Below are positions 8,750 through 18,350 of a DNA stretch of 64,000 nt, in pieces. Below the pieces are notes generated by a model. That model had not been told where the DNA came from. It saw nothing but the letters and a program-made list of their open reading frames with translations, and did no database searches. Positions within the stretch are counted from its first letter, which is position 1; each line of letters opens with the position of its first letter. The translations under genes were made by a program, and so were the position numbers. The stretch lies in assembly GCA_002307185.1 (NCBI GenBank), contig DBTT01000021.1, forward strand, positions 1 through 64,000. The letters are read 5' to 3'. The DNA is from Bacteroidales bacterium UBA1309. GTDB lineage: Bacteria; Bacteroidota; Bacteroidia; Bacteroidales; Dysgonomonadaceae.

Positions 8750-9127
8750 CAGAGAATTAAATTGTCGCAAGAAAAGTAGTTAATTTAGAAATTGGTGTTT
8801 TAGATGCCTTATGTCGGAAGAATTAAGAGCGCTCAATTCACGAAAAGCTTGTTGAAGTTTGGCTATTGTCCCAGATTCATCTATTCGGATGAATGTCATT
8901 CTCGCAAATCGGCCTTTGGTCTTTCTTGCTTTTGCAAAAAAAGAAACTCAGAGAGACAACAAGGATGGTTCGCCCGAAGATTCCAAGCTGTATCCCTTTG
9001 GCATAAAATAGATTCTATTCTACAACTTAATGAATAGGAAGCTCTTTGCACCAGGATGGTTTATTTTATTTGAGATTAGACAAAAACGGTATCCTAACGA
9101 ACAAACAGTTATTTAAGATTTTATTGT

Positions 9128-10210
9128 ATGAAAAGAGCCACATTCACTCTTGCTTTGGGCATTTGTTTTGTCTTAACAGCTTGCCACAGCAAAAAAGAGG
9201 AAAAAGACGTATCTGTTGTTTATCCAATCACTTCTCCCCTAAAAAAGGACACGCTGATAACCACTGAATACGTTGCACAAATTCAATCGGGTAAAAACAT
9301 TGAGGTGCGTGCACAAGAAAAAGGTTTTCTGGAAAAGATTTATGTCGATGAAGGCCAGTATGTGAAAGCCGGGCAAGTTCTTTTCAAAATCATGCCGCAA
9401 GTCTATCAAGCTGATGTGATGAAAGCGACTGCCGAGGTGGAACAGGCCAAAATTGATTACCAAAATTCAAGCACGCTTGCCCAAAACGACATCGTAGCCC
9501 AAAACGAAAAGGCTATGGCAAAAGCCAAACTCGATGCTGCAAAGGCAGACCTGCGGTCGGCGCAACTGCATTTGTCGTTCACCACCATAAAAGCTCCATT
9601 TTCGGGTGTTATCAACAGGATACCCCTGAAGCAGGGAAGTTTGGTGAATGAGGGCGACCTGCTCACCAGCTTGTCGGACAACACCAGCTTTTATGCTTAT
9701 TTTAACCTCTCGGAAACGGAATATCTGAATTATCAAGCGCAAGCCGCCGAAAGGAGCAACAAGGATGTGAACCTGGTGCTGGCAAACGGTGACAAATTTC
9801 CCGAAAAGGGGGTTGTGCAGAACATCGAAGGGGAATTCAACAATGAAACTGGAAACATCGCGCTCCGGGCGAAATTTGCAAATCCGAACCAATTGCTGCG
9901 GAACGGCCAATCGGGAACGATACAAATGAACATTCCCGTGAAGGGCGCACTGATCATCCCTCAGAAAGCAAGCTTTGAGATACAGGATCAAAGATATGTG
10001 TTTGTGGTGGACAAAAACGGAAAGGTGTCATCCCGGGCCATCCAAGTAGCTTACGAAATCCCGGATGTCTATATCCTCCGATCCGGCTTGTCCGAAGGAG
10101 ATAAGTTCCTGCTTGAAGGCGTGCAGAAAGTGAAGGATGATGACAAAGTGAAAACCAAGTTTGAAGCTCCTGAACAAGTTTTGCACTCGTTGAAGTTAAC
10201 AGCTAATTAG
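9128..10210 (+). CDS. RND efflux periplasmic adaptor (AcrA/MexA-like lipoprotein)
   Basis: A 360-residue membrane fusion protein that links the inner membrane RND pump to the outer membrane channel. The lipobox LTAC puts the lipidated cysteine at residue 19. The barrel-sandwich halves (about 55-85, with VRAQEKGFLEKIYVDEGQYV, and 150-180, with TIKAPFSGVINRI) flank an alpha-hairpin rich in Ala and Lys (about 95-145). A beta-barrel and membrane-proximal domain follow. It is the first gene of an adaptor-pump-channel operon with short gaps. Substrates cannot be predicted. Confidence 0.93.
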   Translation: MKRATFTLALGICFVLTACHSKKEEKDVSVVYPITSPLKKDTLITTEYVAQIQSGKNIEVRAQEKGFLEKIYVDEGQYVKAGQVLFKIMPQVYQADVMKATAEVEQAKIDYQNSSTLAQNDIVAQNEKAMAKAKLDAAKADLRSAQLHLSFTTIKAPFSGVINRIPLKQGSLVNEGDLLTSLSDNTSFYAYFNLSETEYLNYQAQAAERSNKDVNLVLANGDKFPEKGVVQNIEGEFNNETGNIALRAKFANPNQLLRNGQSGTIQMNIPVKGALIIPQKASFEIQDQRYVFVVDKNGKVSSRAIQVAYEIPDVYILRSGLSEGDKFLLEGVQKVKDDDKVKTKFEAPEQVLHSLKLTAN

Positions 10211-10232
10211 TTTTCCCTAATAACAAGACACC

Positions 10233-13200
10233 ATGTTTAAGAAATTTATCCGCAGGCCGGTCTTATCTATCGTCATTTCACTGGTCATTGTTTTTCTCGG
10301 GATCATTGCTCTTGTGAATCTTCCCGTAACACAATTTCCGTCCATATCTCCTCCCAAGGTGAACGTTACTGCCGAATACCCGGGGGCGAACAACGAACTG
10401 CTGATCAAGGCCGTGATAATCCCTATAGAGCGGGTGCTAAACGGAATACCCGGCGTGAAATACATCACTTCGGATGCCGGCGACGACGGCGAAGCCTCCA
10501 TCCAGTTGGTCTTCAACTTAGGCACTGACCCGAACGTAGCCGCCACCAATGTGCAAAACCGCATCTCGTCGGCTGTCAACAAGCTTCCTCCCGAAGTGAT
10601 CCGCGAAGGGGTGAAGATCACACGGGAAGAACCCAACATGCTGATGTATATCAACCTCTACAGCGACAATCCGAAAGCCGACCAAAAGTTCCTTTACAAC
10701 TACGCCGACATCAACATCGTGGACGAACTGAAACGCATCGACGGCGTCGGATTTGTGGACATCCTCGGCACACGCGACTATGCCATGCGTATTTGGCTCA
10801 AGCCCGACCGCCTCACAGCTTACAGCATTTCGGCACAGGAAGTGATGGATGCCTTGAGCAGCCAGAGCATCGAAGCTTCGCCGGGAAGGGTGGGCGAAGG
10901 ATCGGGAATACGTTCCCAGGCTTTTGAATACGTGTTGAAATATCCGGGCCGCTTTACAACCGAAGCCGACTACGGCAACGTGATCCTCAAGAAAAACGCG
11001 GACGGCAGTTTTGTCAAGCTCAAGGATGTGGCCGATATCGACTTCGGCAGCATGGTCTATGATATCTATTCCACGCTCAACGGCAAACCATCCGCGGCTA
11101 TCTCCGTCAAACAGTCCTACGGGTCGAACGCGAGCCAGGTAATCAAGGACGTGAAAACATTGATGGCCACCCTCCAGAAGGAAAATTTCCCCAAAGGGAT
11201 GCACTACGAAATTAGCTACGACGTGTCCCGCTTCTTGGATGCCTCGATGGAGAAGGTGGTGCACACGCTTTTCGAGGCCTTTATCTTGGTGGCCATTGTC
11301 GTATTCGTGTTTTTAGGTGACTGGAAATCGACCATTATCCCGGCCATAGCCGTGCCGGTATCGCTCATCGGAAGCTTTGCCGTGATGTCATTGTTTGGCA
11401 TCACGCTCAACATGATCTCGTTGTTTGCCTTGGTGATGGCTATCGGGGTGGTGGTCGATGACGCGATTGTCGTCATCGAGGCAATCCATGCCAAGATGGA
11501 AACCACCAACCTGACGGCACTAAAAGCTACCGAAGCGGCCATCAGCGAAATAGGCGGGGCAATCATCGCCATCACCCTGGTAATGGCCTCGGTGTTTATC
11601 CCCATCACCTTTATGCCTGGCCCCGTGGGCGTCTTCTACCGTCAGTTTTCCATAACAATGGCTTCGGCTATCATCATTTCGGGACTTTGCGCCCTTACTT
11701 TGACCCCCGCCCTTTGCGCCTTGATATTGACCAACAACCACGGGAAAAAACGCAAGCAAAACCTTGTCAATAAATTCTTGGACAGGTTTAACAGATCATT
11801 CAATGCGGGATCCGAAAAATACAAGTCAGGCCTCAACCGAACGGTTGCCCGAAAGATGATTACCTTGCCGATATTGCTGGCATTCTGCCTGGCTGGCTTT
11901 TTCATGAGCAAAATTCTCCCGTCGGGATTCATACCCGAAGAAGACCAAGGGATGATTTATGCCGAAATCGTGACTCCTCCCGGATCCACCTTGGAGCGAA
12001 CCAACCAGGTTGCCCTTCAGTTGCAAAAAGTTTGCGAAAAAGTGGACGGCGTCGAATCGGTTTCATCGCTCGCCGGTTTTGAAATCCTGAACGAAGGGAC
12101 CGGCGACAATTCCGGTTCCTGCCTCATCAACCTGAAGGATTGGAAAGACCGCTCGAAAAGTGCGGCTCAAATCATACAGGAACTGGAAGAGAAATCGAAA
12201 AACATTGTCGGCGCCAACATCGAATTTTTCCAACCGCCGTCCATTCCCGGATACGGCACGGCCAGCGGCTTTGAACTAAAGCTGCTCGACAAGGCCAACA
12301 CAGGCGACAACCACGCCATGGAAAAAGTAGGTAAAGACTTTGTGGCAGAACTCAACAAGCGACCCGAGTTAAGCTCGGTGTTCACCTTCTATTCGGCAAG
12401 CTTCCCCGAATATGTGCTGAAAATAGACAAGGAACTGGCCGCCCAAAAGGGTGTTGCCGTGGACAATGCCATGAACAACCTGTCCACAATGGTGGGGTCC
12501 GACTACCAGACAAGCTTTATCCGCTTCGGAAGGCCCTACCAGGTGATTGTGCAGGTTGACCCCAAATACAGGGCTTTGCCGCAGGACATCCTGAAGCTGA
12601 CAGTGAAAAACGACAAAGGCGAAATGGTCCCTTATTCCGGTTTTATGAAAATGGAAAAGACCTATGGTTTGTCGGAAATAACCCGCCACAACATGTACAA
12701 TTCCTGCGAAATAGAGGGAAATCCAGCCCCGGGATACAGCAGTGCGCAAGCCATCAAAGCCATTCAGGAAGTGGCTGCACAAACCTTGCCGAAAGGTTAC
12801 GGCATCGACTGGGAGGGACTCTCGAAAGACGAAGCTTCGAGAGGCAACCAAGACATCTTTATCTTCCTGATCTGCCTTGGGTTCGTCTATCTGGTGCTAT
12901 CGGCACAATACGAAAGCTTCATATTGCCGCTGCCGGTCATCCTATGCCTGCCAGTAGGGCTTTTCGGAACCATGTTTTTCTTGAAGTTAATTGGCCTCGA
13001 AAACAACATCTATGCACAAATTGCTATGCTGATGCTTATCGGGCTTTTGGGAAAGAACGCAGTGCTTATCATTCAATATGCGGTACATAAAAGATCGACC
13101 CACAATGTGTCGGTGAAGGAAGCCGCGGTGGAAGGAGCTCACATCCGGTTCCGCCCTATCTTGATGACTTCATTTGCGTTTATCGCAGGCCTAATCCCTC

Positions 13201-13436
13201 TTGTTTTCGCCACTGGTCCGGGAGCGGTAGGCAACAGAACCCTCGGCACGGCTGCTGCGGGAGGCATGTTGGTCGGAACATTATTCGGTTTGCTCATCAT
13301 TCCCGGGCTGTATTACATCACGGGCAACATTCAGGAAAAGTTAAGATTAGCCCGCTGGGAAAGAGAATCACCAATTACAGAAGATGCTGAATACATTAAA
13401 CCCTCAAAGCCCAATGAGAATTACAATAAAAAATAA
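10233..13436 (+). CDS. RND efflux pump inner membrane subunit (AcrB/MexB-like, HAE1)
   Basis: A 1067-residue proton-driven efflux pump, the usual length for the family. The N-terminus MFKKFIRRPVLSIVISLVIV is the standard first transmembrane helix. The proton-relay aspartate pair is present in GVVVDDAIVVIEAI (TM4), and the TM10 lysine in LLGKNAVLIIQYA. Two periplasmic loops separate the two sets of six helices. The drugs or metabolites exported are unknown. It follows the adaptor by 22 bp and overlaps the channel gene by 23 bp, so the three proteins are probably made from one mRNA. Confidence 0.95.
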   Translation: MFKKFIRRPVLSIVISLVIVFLGIIALVNLPVTQFPSISPPKVNVTAEYPGANNELLIKAVIIPIERVLNGIPGVKYITSDAGDDGEASIQLVFNLGTDPNVAATNVQNRISSAVNKLPPEVIREGVKITREEPNMLMYINLYSDNPKADQKFLYNYADINIVDELKRIDGVGFVDILGTRDYAMRIWLKPDRLTAYSISAQEVMDALSSQSIEASPGRVGEGSGIRSQAFEYVLKYPGRFTTEADYGNVILKKNADGSFVKLKDVADIDFGSMVYDIYSTLNGKPSAAISVKQSYGSNASQVIKDVKTLMATLQKENFPKGMHYEISYDVSRFLDASMEKVVHTLFEAFILVAIVVFVFLGDWKSTIIPAIAVPVSLIGSFAVMSLFGITLNMISLFALVMAIGVVVDDAIVVIEAIHAKMETTNLTALKATEAAISEIGGAIIAITLVMASVFIPITFMPGPVGVFYRQFSITMASAIIISGLCALTLTPALCALILTNNHGKKRKQNLVNKFLDRFNRSFNAGSEKYKSGLNRTVARKMITLPILLAFCLAGFFMSKILPSGFIPEEDQGMIYAEIVTPPGSTLERTNQVALQLQKVCEKVDGVESVSSLAGFEILNEGTGDNSGSCLINLKDWKDRSKSAAQIIQELEEKSKNIVGANIEFFQPPSIPGYGTASGFELKLLDKANTGDNHAMEKVGKDFVAELNKRPELSSVFTFYSASFPEYVLKIDKELAAQKGVAVDNAMNNLSTMVGSDYQTSFIRFGRPYQVIVQVDPKYRALPQDILKLTVKNDKGEMVPYSGFMKMEKTYGLSEITRHNMYNSCEIEGNPAPGYSSAQAIKAIQEVAAQTLPKGYGIDWEGLSKDEASRGNQDIFIFLICLGFVYLVLSAQYESFILPLPVILCLPVGLFGTMFFLKLIGLENNIYAQIAMLMLIGLLGKNAVLIIQYAVHKRSTHNVSVKEAAVEGAHIRFRPILMTSFAFIAGLIPLVFATGPGAVGNRTLGTAAAGGMLVGTLFGLLIIPGLYYITGNIQEKLRLARWERESPITEDAEYIKPSKPNENYNKK

Positions 13437-14862
13437 ATACCTTGCTGCAATTGCCTTATCGTTGTCCTTATATGGATGCAAGGCTCCGGTGGCGAGCGTG
13501 ATGACAGATACCGTAAAAAGTGCACTTCCCGGGAATTTCGCACAGGCTGCACCTCAAGACAGCACCCAAAATTCAGGAATAACTCCTTGGAGAGAGTTTT
13601 TCACCGACCCGAACTTGGTGTCGTTGATTGAAGAAGCATTGCGCAACAACCAGGATTTGCTTATCGCCCTTCAGGAAATAGAAATTGCCAAAAGCGACGT
13701 GATGGCCAAAAAGGGAAGCCTGGCTCCTTCTGTCGGCTACAGCGCAGGAGCGAGTGTGAGCAAGGCCGGACGCTATACCAGCGAAGGAGCCGGCGACGCA
13801 ACTACGGAAATCAAACCCGGCAAATCGATGCCTGACCCTTTGATGGATTATCAGGCTGGACTGACACTTGACTGGGAAATAGACATCTGGAACAAGCTCC
13901 GGACGGAGAAGAAAGCCTCTGTTGCCCGTTATCTGTCAACAGTGGAGGGGAAAAACTTTGTCTTGTCGAGCCTGATTGCAGAGGTGGCTACCAAATACTA
14001 TGAGCTGCTTTCACTCGACAACCAATTGGATATTACTGAAAAATATATCAAGTTGCAGGAACGGGCGCTTGAAATTTCGAAAATTCAGAAAGAAGCCGCT
14101 GCAGCAACCGAACTGGCCGTGAAGCAGTTTGAAGCAGAATTGGCTAAATCCAAGGCCTCGCAATTCAGTATCCGCCAAAGTATCGTGGAAAAGGAGAGTG
14201 AAATAAACATGCTTCTGGGGCGTTATCCACAGCCAATAAAGAGGGACAAAGATGCTTTCTTGAGCATTCTCTCGAAAATAGTTTACACCGGAATTCCGTC
14301 CCAATTGCTTCAAAACAGGCCCGACATAAAGCAAGCCGAGTTCGAGCTGCAAGCGGCAAAGTTGGACGTGAATGCGGCGCGCAAAGAGTTTTACCCATCA
14401 CTCAATATTTCAGCTTCACTCGGATTGGACGCATTTCAACCCTCCTATTTGGTGAGAATGCCCGAATCTGTCGCCTACAACCTCACTGCCGGATTGGCTG
14501 GCCCGCTTATCAACAAGACCGCCATCCAAGCCCAATTCAAACAAGCAGATGCGAGACAAGTTGAAGCCTTGTACGAATACGACAAAACGATTTTGCAGGC
14601 TTACATCGACATCAGCAGCCAGATGTCCAAAATCAAGAATACGGACGAATACTACAAGCTGAAGTCTGAACAAAGCGAGGCTTTGGATAAGTCGATCGAC
14701 ATTTCCACCCAGTTGTTCCGAAATGCGCGCGCCGATTATTTGGATGTGCTAACCTCCCAACGGGATGCGCTGGATGCCAAACTGGAACTAATCGATGCAA
14801 AAAAAGACCAGCTGAACACAGTGGTGAACATATACAAAGGATTAGGCGGCGGATGGAAATAA
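13414..14862 (+). CDS. Outer membrane efflux channel (TolC/OprM, NodT-type lipoprotein)
   Basis: An outer membrane factor of 482 residues from the ATG at 13414. The start gives a lipoprotein signal peptide (MRITIKNKYLAAIALSLSLY then GC). An ATG at 13384 would add ten unlikely residues before the signal peptide. Two related outer-membrane-efflux halves are seen, including ALRNNQDLLIALQEIEIAKS in the first and LQNRPDIKQAEFELQAAKLD in the second. It completes the tripartite pump. No terminator was recognised directly after it. Confidence 0.92.
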   Translation: MRITIKNKYLAAIALSLSLYGCKAPVASVMTDTVKSALPGNFAQAAPQDSTQNSGITPWREFFTDPNLVSLIEEALRNNQDLLIALQEIEIAKSDVMAKKGSLAPSVGYSAGASVSKAGRYTSEGAGDATTEIKPGKSMPDPLMDYQAGLTLDWEIDIWNKLRTEKKASVARYLSTVEGKNFVLSSLIAEVATKYYELLSLDNQLDITEKYIKLQERALEISKIQKEAAAATELAVKQFEAELAKSKASQFSIRQSIVEKESEINMLLGRYPQPIKRDKDAFLSILSKIVYTGIPSQLLQNRPDIKQAEFELQAAKLDVNAARKEFYPSLNISASLGLDAFQPSYLVRMPESVAYNLTAGLAGPLINKTAIQAQFKQADARQVEALYEYDKTILQAYIDISSQMSKIKNTDEYYKLKSEQSEALDKSIDISTQLFRNARADYLDVLTSQRDALDAKLELIDAKKDQLNTVVNIYKGLGGGWK

Positions 14863-14864
14863 AT

Positions 14865-14893
14865 GAGCTATTAGCCGTTTAGCCGTTAGCGGT
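14865..14893. repeat. TAGCCGTTTAGCCGTTAGC-type intergenic repeat
   Basis: One of several intergenic tracts built from AGC-TAAAA/GTT-AGC words. Others: 17122-17176, 21080-21110, 39186-39204, 42998-43075 and 50750-50775. All lie between genes or just before a start codon. Confidence 0.55.
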
Positions 14894-15007
14894 TACGTGT
14901 ATGAGTAGTGGCGGAATACGGGACACTTTCCTGTCAAGATACGATGAACTTGATGCGAGGTAGAACGCCCAAATACCCTACAAAACCAACCATTACTTAT
15001 ACACGAT

Positions 15008-15020
15008 GTTGGCAATAGTA
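15008..15020. repeat. Left inverted repeat flanking the RloA/RloB module
   Basis: GTTGGCAATAGTA here is matched in inverted form by TATTATTGCCAAC at 17113-17125, 12 of 13 positions. The pair closely frames the two defence genes and may mark the ends of an inserted cassette. Confidence 0.45.
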
Positions 15021-15023
15021 CTT

Positions 15024-15716
15024 TTATTTCCTACAGTTATCGTTAAGAAAATTTACTAATTCATACACCTTAGTTACAGGATTTTGTTTGTGGTATTCCA
15101 ATTGAGATTGTTCATTAAATAGCTTCTCTGCTCGGTCAATGGCTTCTTTCTGTGAGGCATTTTTGTCATTGTTTAGTCTGCTGTATAAGTCGAAACAGAA
15201 TTCATAAGACTTTCCAATTTTCTCATAATTACATCCCCAAAGTTGTCCCAATGATTTATAATAAAACTTTCTATGGTTTGCTTGGTCTGTATAATTGTAA
15301 TGTAAATAGAACCATAATTCGAAAGCATCATTTGAATATGCTATATTATAACCTTTGGATTTACCACTTTTAATTGCATTATCGAATTCAGCAAATTCTT
15401 TTTCTCCTCTTTTAACATCCATATCAAATACGCACCATACTTCATCATAATCCTTATTGCTATTTTCAATAATAGATTCGGTAATTTCAATTAACTTTAG
15501 TTTGCTTTGACCGCCCAAATCAACTGCTTCAACGGTTAATGTAAGGACTGGAAATGACTCAAAATATAACTTTTCAGTTTGCCCTTCCCCAACAATTAGT
15601 ATTGTTTTATTTGGGTCTTTTGTTTCAACTTCATAAACCGATGGTCTTACTTTTTTTAACCATGCCTTTTGAGCCCTTTTATCTGTAACTTTAATTGATT
15701 TGGTTTTCTTAGGCAT
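15024..15716 (-). CDS. RloB-like protein (TOPRIM-like nuclease partner)
   Basis: A 230-residue protein resembling RloB/AbiLii. After a basic N-terminus comes TILIVGEGQTEKLYFESF, with the EG-x-TE motif of OLD/TOPRIM-like folds, then VWCVFDMDVKRG, whose DMD is the expected second acidic metal-binding motif, then SNDAFELWFYLHY, a typical RloB signature. It overlaps the end of the ATPase gene by 8 bp, so the two are translationally coupled. In related pairs (AbiL, PARIS) the ATPase senses phage and the TOPRIM protein acts as effector. That role is inferred here. The gene is clearly more AT-rich than its neighbours. Confidence 0.85.
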   Translation of the reverse strand: MPKKTKSIKVTDKRAQKAWLKKVRPSVYEVETKDPNKTILIVGEGQTEKLYFESFPVLTLTVEAVDLGGQSKLKLIEITESIIENSNKDYDEVWCVFDMDVKRGEKEFAEFDNAIKSGKSKGYNIAYSNDAFELWFYLHYNYTDQANHRKFYYKSLGQLWGCNYEKIGKSYEFCFDLYSRLNNDKNASQKEAIDRAEKLFNEQSQLEYHKQNPVTKVYELVNFLNDNCRK

Positions 15717-17028
15717 CTTTTTTCAAATTTAAAAATTTGTTAAAATCACCTAAAAAAGGAATTGCCCCATATTTCCCGTTAATATAATCCTTCTCAAATG
15801 AAGCAGTATTTCTAATGCCTTTAAACTGAGTTAAAGAGTAAAGATGACTTGCCCCATATTTATCTTTTTCTACAAATTCGATTTGGTCTCTTCGTAAGAA
15901 GTCTGCCGACAATAAGTTTGTGTCATGTGTGACAAAAATTAATTGAGAATTCAGGTTTAGCCTTGAGTTAAATAATTCAATAATCTTTTTTGTTAATAAT
16001 GGGTGAAATCTTGCATCAAATTCATCAATAATTAAAGGTCTATTTTCTTTCAATGCCTGAAAGACAAAAGGACTAAGCTCAAATAGTTTTAAAGTTCCTT
16101 CAGACTCCATCATTCTAAAAGGAAATGGTTCGTGAGCCTTGAATTTATGGTTTTCATCATACTTTTTTCTTGTTGAAACAATGAGCTCTCTTTTTTTATC
16201 TTTTTCTGATTCAGTGTTATTGTCTTTTTCTGAATCGGTAGAAATACTATTGTCTGGTACATCTAAAGTATCAATATTCTCAATTCCAGTGTCGCCATAT
16301 TTAAGAAAATTGACAATGTACTTTTTCCTTCTGTCATCTTTTAATGAATCGCCTGCATATGAGAATAAGCCACTATGACCTAAACCATTAATAACAAAGA
16401 TTGAGGCAATATTTTCTACAAGTTGTTTCGATAATTTTCCAAATCCTAAAGATGAAATTGTAGAAAGAAATAACGAGTTAGTTCTAAAAATTTCATTTTC
16501 ATTGTTATCGTCTTCAAAAAGGGAGACAAGTTTATCCCCTTCACTAAAGTTTGTTTTATCGATTTCAATTATTTCTTGGTTATCTCTGATGAAAAAAGGC
16601 AATTCTCTATCTCCCGGTTTTGCATAAAGCCATTCTGCATGGATCTTTTCATCGTCTAATTCAAAACCATACCTATATCGTGTATCGTCAATCCAAAAAA
16701 TTAATTGGAAGAAGCTTGGTTCATTTTCTGTTTCAGTGGAAAGCTTAAATGAATCAACTAAATATAGAATTTTTTCATCTTTAACAGATTGTTTAATGAT
16801 ACGAATAAACGTAACAAATGCTTTGATAATATTACTTTTCCCACTTGCATTAGCTCCATAAATCGCTTTTGATTTGAGAAAAGAGATATTTTTGTCTTTG
16901 TTGCATTTGATAACATTATCAACATCAATTGATTCCTGTTTGGACTTGATTTTAGCGGTTGCCATGTTCAAAGTTTGAATATCCTTGAATGACCTAAAAT
17001 TACCAAAACTAAATTCTTGAATAACCAT
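15709..17028 (-). CDS. RloA-like AAA/ABC-type ATPase (AbiLi family)
   Basis: A 439-residue ATPase of the AAA_15/AAA_21 group. FGNFRSFKD at the N-terminus and the Walker A YGANASGKSN (about residues 58-67) are followed by the late Walker B region RPLIIDEFDARFHPLL and the switch histidine segment LIFVTHDTNLL. It has a charged insert rich in Asp, Glu, Ser and Lys at about 255-280. With RloB it forms an RloAB/AbiL-type two-gene module, related in layout to PARIS. AT-rich composition and flanking inverted repeats suggest acquisition by transfer. Confidence 0.87.
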   Translation of the reverse strand: MVIQEFSFGNFRSFKDIQTLNMATAKIKSKQESIDVDNVIKCNKDKNISFLKSKAIYGANASGKSNIIKAFVTFIRIIKQSVKDEKILYLVDSFKLSTETENEPSFFQLIFWIDDTRYRYGFELDDEKIHAEWLYAKPGDRELPFFIRDNQEIIEIDKTNFSEGDKLVSLFEDDNNENEIFRTNSLFLSTISSLGFGKLSKQLVENIASIFVINGLGHSGLFSYAGDSLKDDRRKKYIVNFLKYGDTGIENIDTLDVPDNSISTDSEKDNNTESEKDKKRELIVSTRKKYDENHKFKAHEPFPFRMMESEGTLKLFELSPFVFQALKENRPLIIDEFDARFHPLLTKKIIELFNSRLNLNSQLIFVTHDTNLLSADFLRRDQIEFVEKDKYGASHLYSLTQFKGIRNTASFEKDYINGKYGAIPFLGDFNKFLNLKKDA

Positions 17029-17112
17029 GGTTCTTATTTTAAAATGCGTTGTTTATTTGCAAATATACAAATAAGAAGTAGCGTTTCAATGTGGATGACT
17101 CTTTTTTTTCAG

Positions 17113-17125
17113 TATTATTGCCAAC
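17113..17125. repeat. Right inverted repeat flanking the RloA/RloB module
   Basis: TATTATTGCCAAC, the partner of 15008-15020. Directly beyond it lies an AGCTAAAAGCT-type intergenic repeat (17126-17178) that also begins again just after the efflux channel gene at 14865, so the cassette may have entered within such a repeat tract. Confidence 0.45.
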
Positions 17126-17176
17126 TGATAGCTAAAACTAATGCCTATTAGCTTTTAGCTATCAGCTAAAAGCTAA
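17122..17176. repeat. AGCTAAAAGCTAA-type intergenic repeat
   Basis: CTGATAGCTAAAACTAATGCC followed by TTAGCTTTTAGCTATCAGCT forms an imperfect inverted repeat just after the maturase gene (minus strand) and beside the right flank of the RloA/RloB module. It could serve as a weak hairpin. Confidence 0.55.
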
Positions 17177-18350
17177 CACTCATTATATTGGCAGGAGCCC
17201 GTTTATGTTGCAATTCCTTTTTCATGTAATCCATGTAAGGGGCAATGTGCTCGAAGAATTTGTAGTAACCTTCACACAGGTAATTCAGGCCGTCTTCGCC
17301 GTCAGCCGTTTGAATAATCCTGTTTTTGGGACATTCGCCGTTGCAGGCAAACAAGTATTTGCACGATTTGCATTGCTTGGGCAGCGTGTCGGCCTTGTCG
17401 TTTCCAAATTTGATTTGTTTCGGAGAATACATCAGTTCGGTGAGGGTTTGCTGCTTGATGTTTCCCAGTTTATATTTCGGATACACAAAGTGGTCGCAAC
17501 TATACACATCGCCGTTGAATTCCATCACGCCGGCATGCCCGCACGTTTTGGCAAAGATGCAAAGTCCGGGTTGCTCACCCACCCAATTGGCAAGAGCCGA
17601 GTCGAAATACTGGATAAAGAATTTCCCTACATCTTTTTTCACCCACTCATCGAAAATGGCAATCAGGAAATTGCCCCATTTGTCGGCAGGAACATTCCAC
17701 GATGCCAATTCCCCATCCACCTTCTCCACCACGGGAGAGAACTGGATGTAGCGGCAGTCGATTTCCTTAAAGAAATGATAGAATTCGAGCGGATAATCCA
17801 CGTTGTAATCGTTCACCACGCCCATCACATTGAAATCCACCCCGTGCTTTTTCAACAGGGCAATCCCCTTCATCACGTTGTGAAATGATGGACGGTCGTC
17901 TTTTGTCCGTCTGTATTTGTCGTGCAGATGCTGCGTTCCGTCAATGGATATTCCCACGAGGAAATTATTTTCCTTGAAGAATTTGCACCAGGTGTCGTTG
18001 AGCAAAGTGCCGTTTGTTTGTATGCAATTGTCCACCTGCCTTCCGCGGGCATATTTGCGTTGGAGTTCCAATGCCTTTTTGTAGAAATTGATGTTGCGCA
18101 TCAAGGTTTCCCCGCCATGCCAAGTGAAGAGAATTTGCTGCATGGTCTGGGAATTCATGTATTGCTCGACAAACTCTTCGAGAATTTCGTCGCTCATCAC
18201 GAAACTTTTACCTTCGGGATACAGCTCCTTTTTCTCCAAATAATAGCAGTATTTGCAGCCCAGGTTGCATATGGCACCAATCGGCTTCAGCATCAGGTAA
18301 AGCGGATGGGCAAAAGGAGTGGCGATGGGGTTGTAAGATATGGGATTCAT
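17166..18350 (-). CDS. Anaerobic sulfatase-maturating enzyme (radical SAM/SPASM, anSME)
   Basis: A 394-residue radical SAM enzyme that converts the active-site Ser or Cys of sulfatases to formylglycine without oxygen. The radical SAM motif CNLGCKYCYY (CxxxCxxC) is at the N-terminus. The C-terminal SPASM region has CGHAGVMEFNGDVYSCDHFV and then CKSCKYLFACNGECPKNR, enough cysteines for two auxiliary 4Fe-4S clusters. The start at 18350 (MNPISYNPIATPF) matches the usual N-terminus; an upstream ATG at 18395 adds 15 unlikely residues. The likely clients are the Ser-type sulfatases at 487 and 2372. A candidate regulated promoter on the same strand lies at 18621-18689 with a 260-nt leader. Confidence 0.92.
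   Translation of the reverse strand: MNPISYNPIATPFAHPLYLMLKPIGAICNLGCKYCYYLEKKELYPEGKSFVMSDEILEEFVEQYMNSQTMQQILFTWHGGETLMRNINFYKKALELQRKYARGRQVDNCIQTNGTLLNDTWCKFFKENNFLVGISIDGTQHLHDKYRRTKDDRPSFHNVMKGIALLKKHGVDFNVMGVVNDYNVDYPLEFYHFFKEIDCRYIQFSPVVEKVDGELASWNVPADKWGNFLIAIFDEWVKKDVGKFFIQYFDSALANWVGEQPGLCIFAKTCGHAGVMEFNGDVYSCDHFVYPKYKLGNIKQQTLTELMYSPKQIKFGNDKADTLPKQCKSCKYLFACNGECPKNRIIQTADGEDGLNYLCEGYYKFFEHIAPYMDYMKKELQHKRAPANIMSVSF

Larger units (their letters stand above)
7242..9127. other. Gene-free, repeat-rich intergenic region
   Basis: This 1.9-kb stretch has no intact gene. It holds three strong hairpins (7315-7349, 7732-7764, 8313-8347), the 3' remnant of a DUF4469-type gene (7459-7614), a short GC-rich tandem repeat (about 7628-7735), a duplicated segment of about 115 bp (7773-7893 and 8167-8277), palindromic modules related to one at 18815-18884, and a candidate promoter at 8742-8749. 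It looks like an accumulation of decayed gene ends and dispersed repeats. Open frames across it mostly read through repeats and are not convincing proteins. Confidence 0.8.

Noticed and set aside
8804..9037. A 77-codon open frame upstream of the efflux operon.
   Set aside because: No start context, family pattern or conservation signal could be seen.
10518..11264. A 248-codon minus-strand open frame.
   Set aside because: Antisense to the RND pump gene; no family features.
17205..17888. A 227-codon plus-strand open frame.
   Set aside because: Antisense to the sulfatase maturase, which has all its cysteine motifs in frame.
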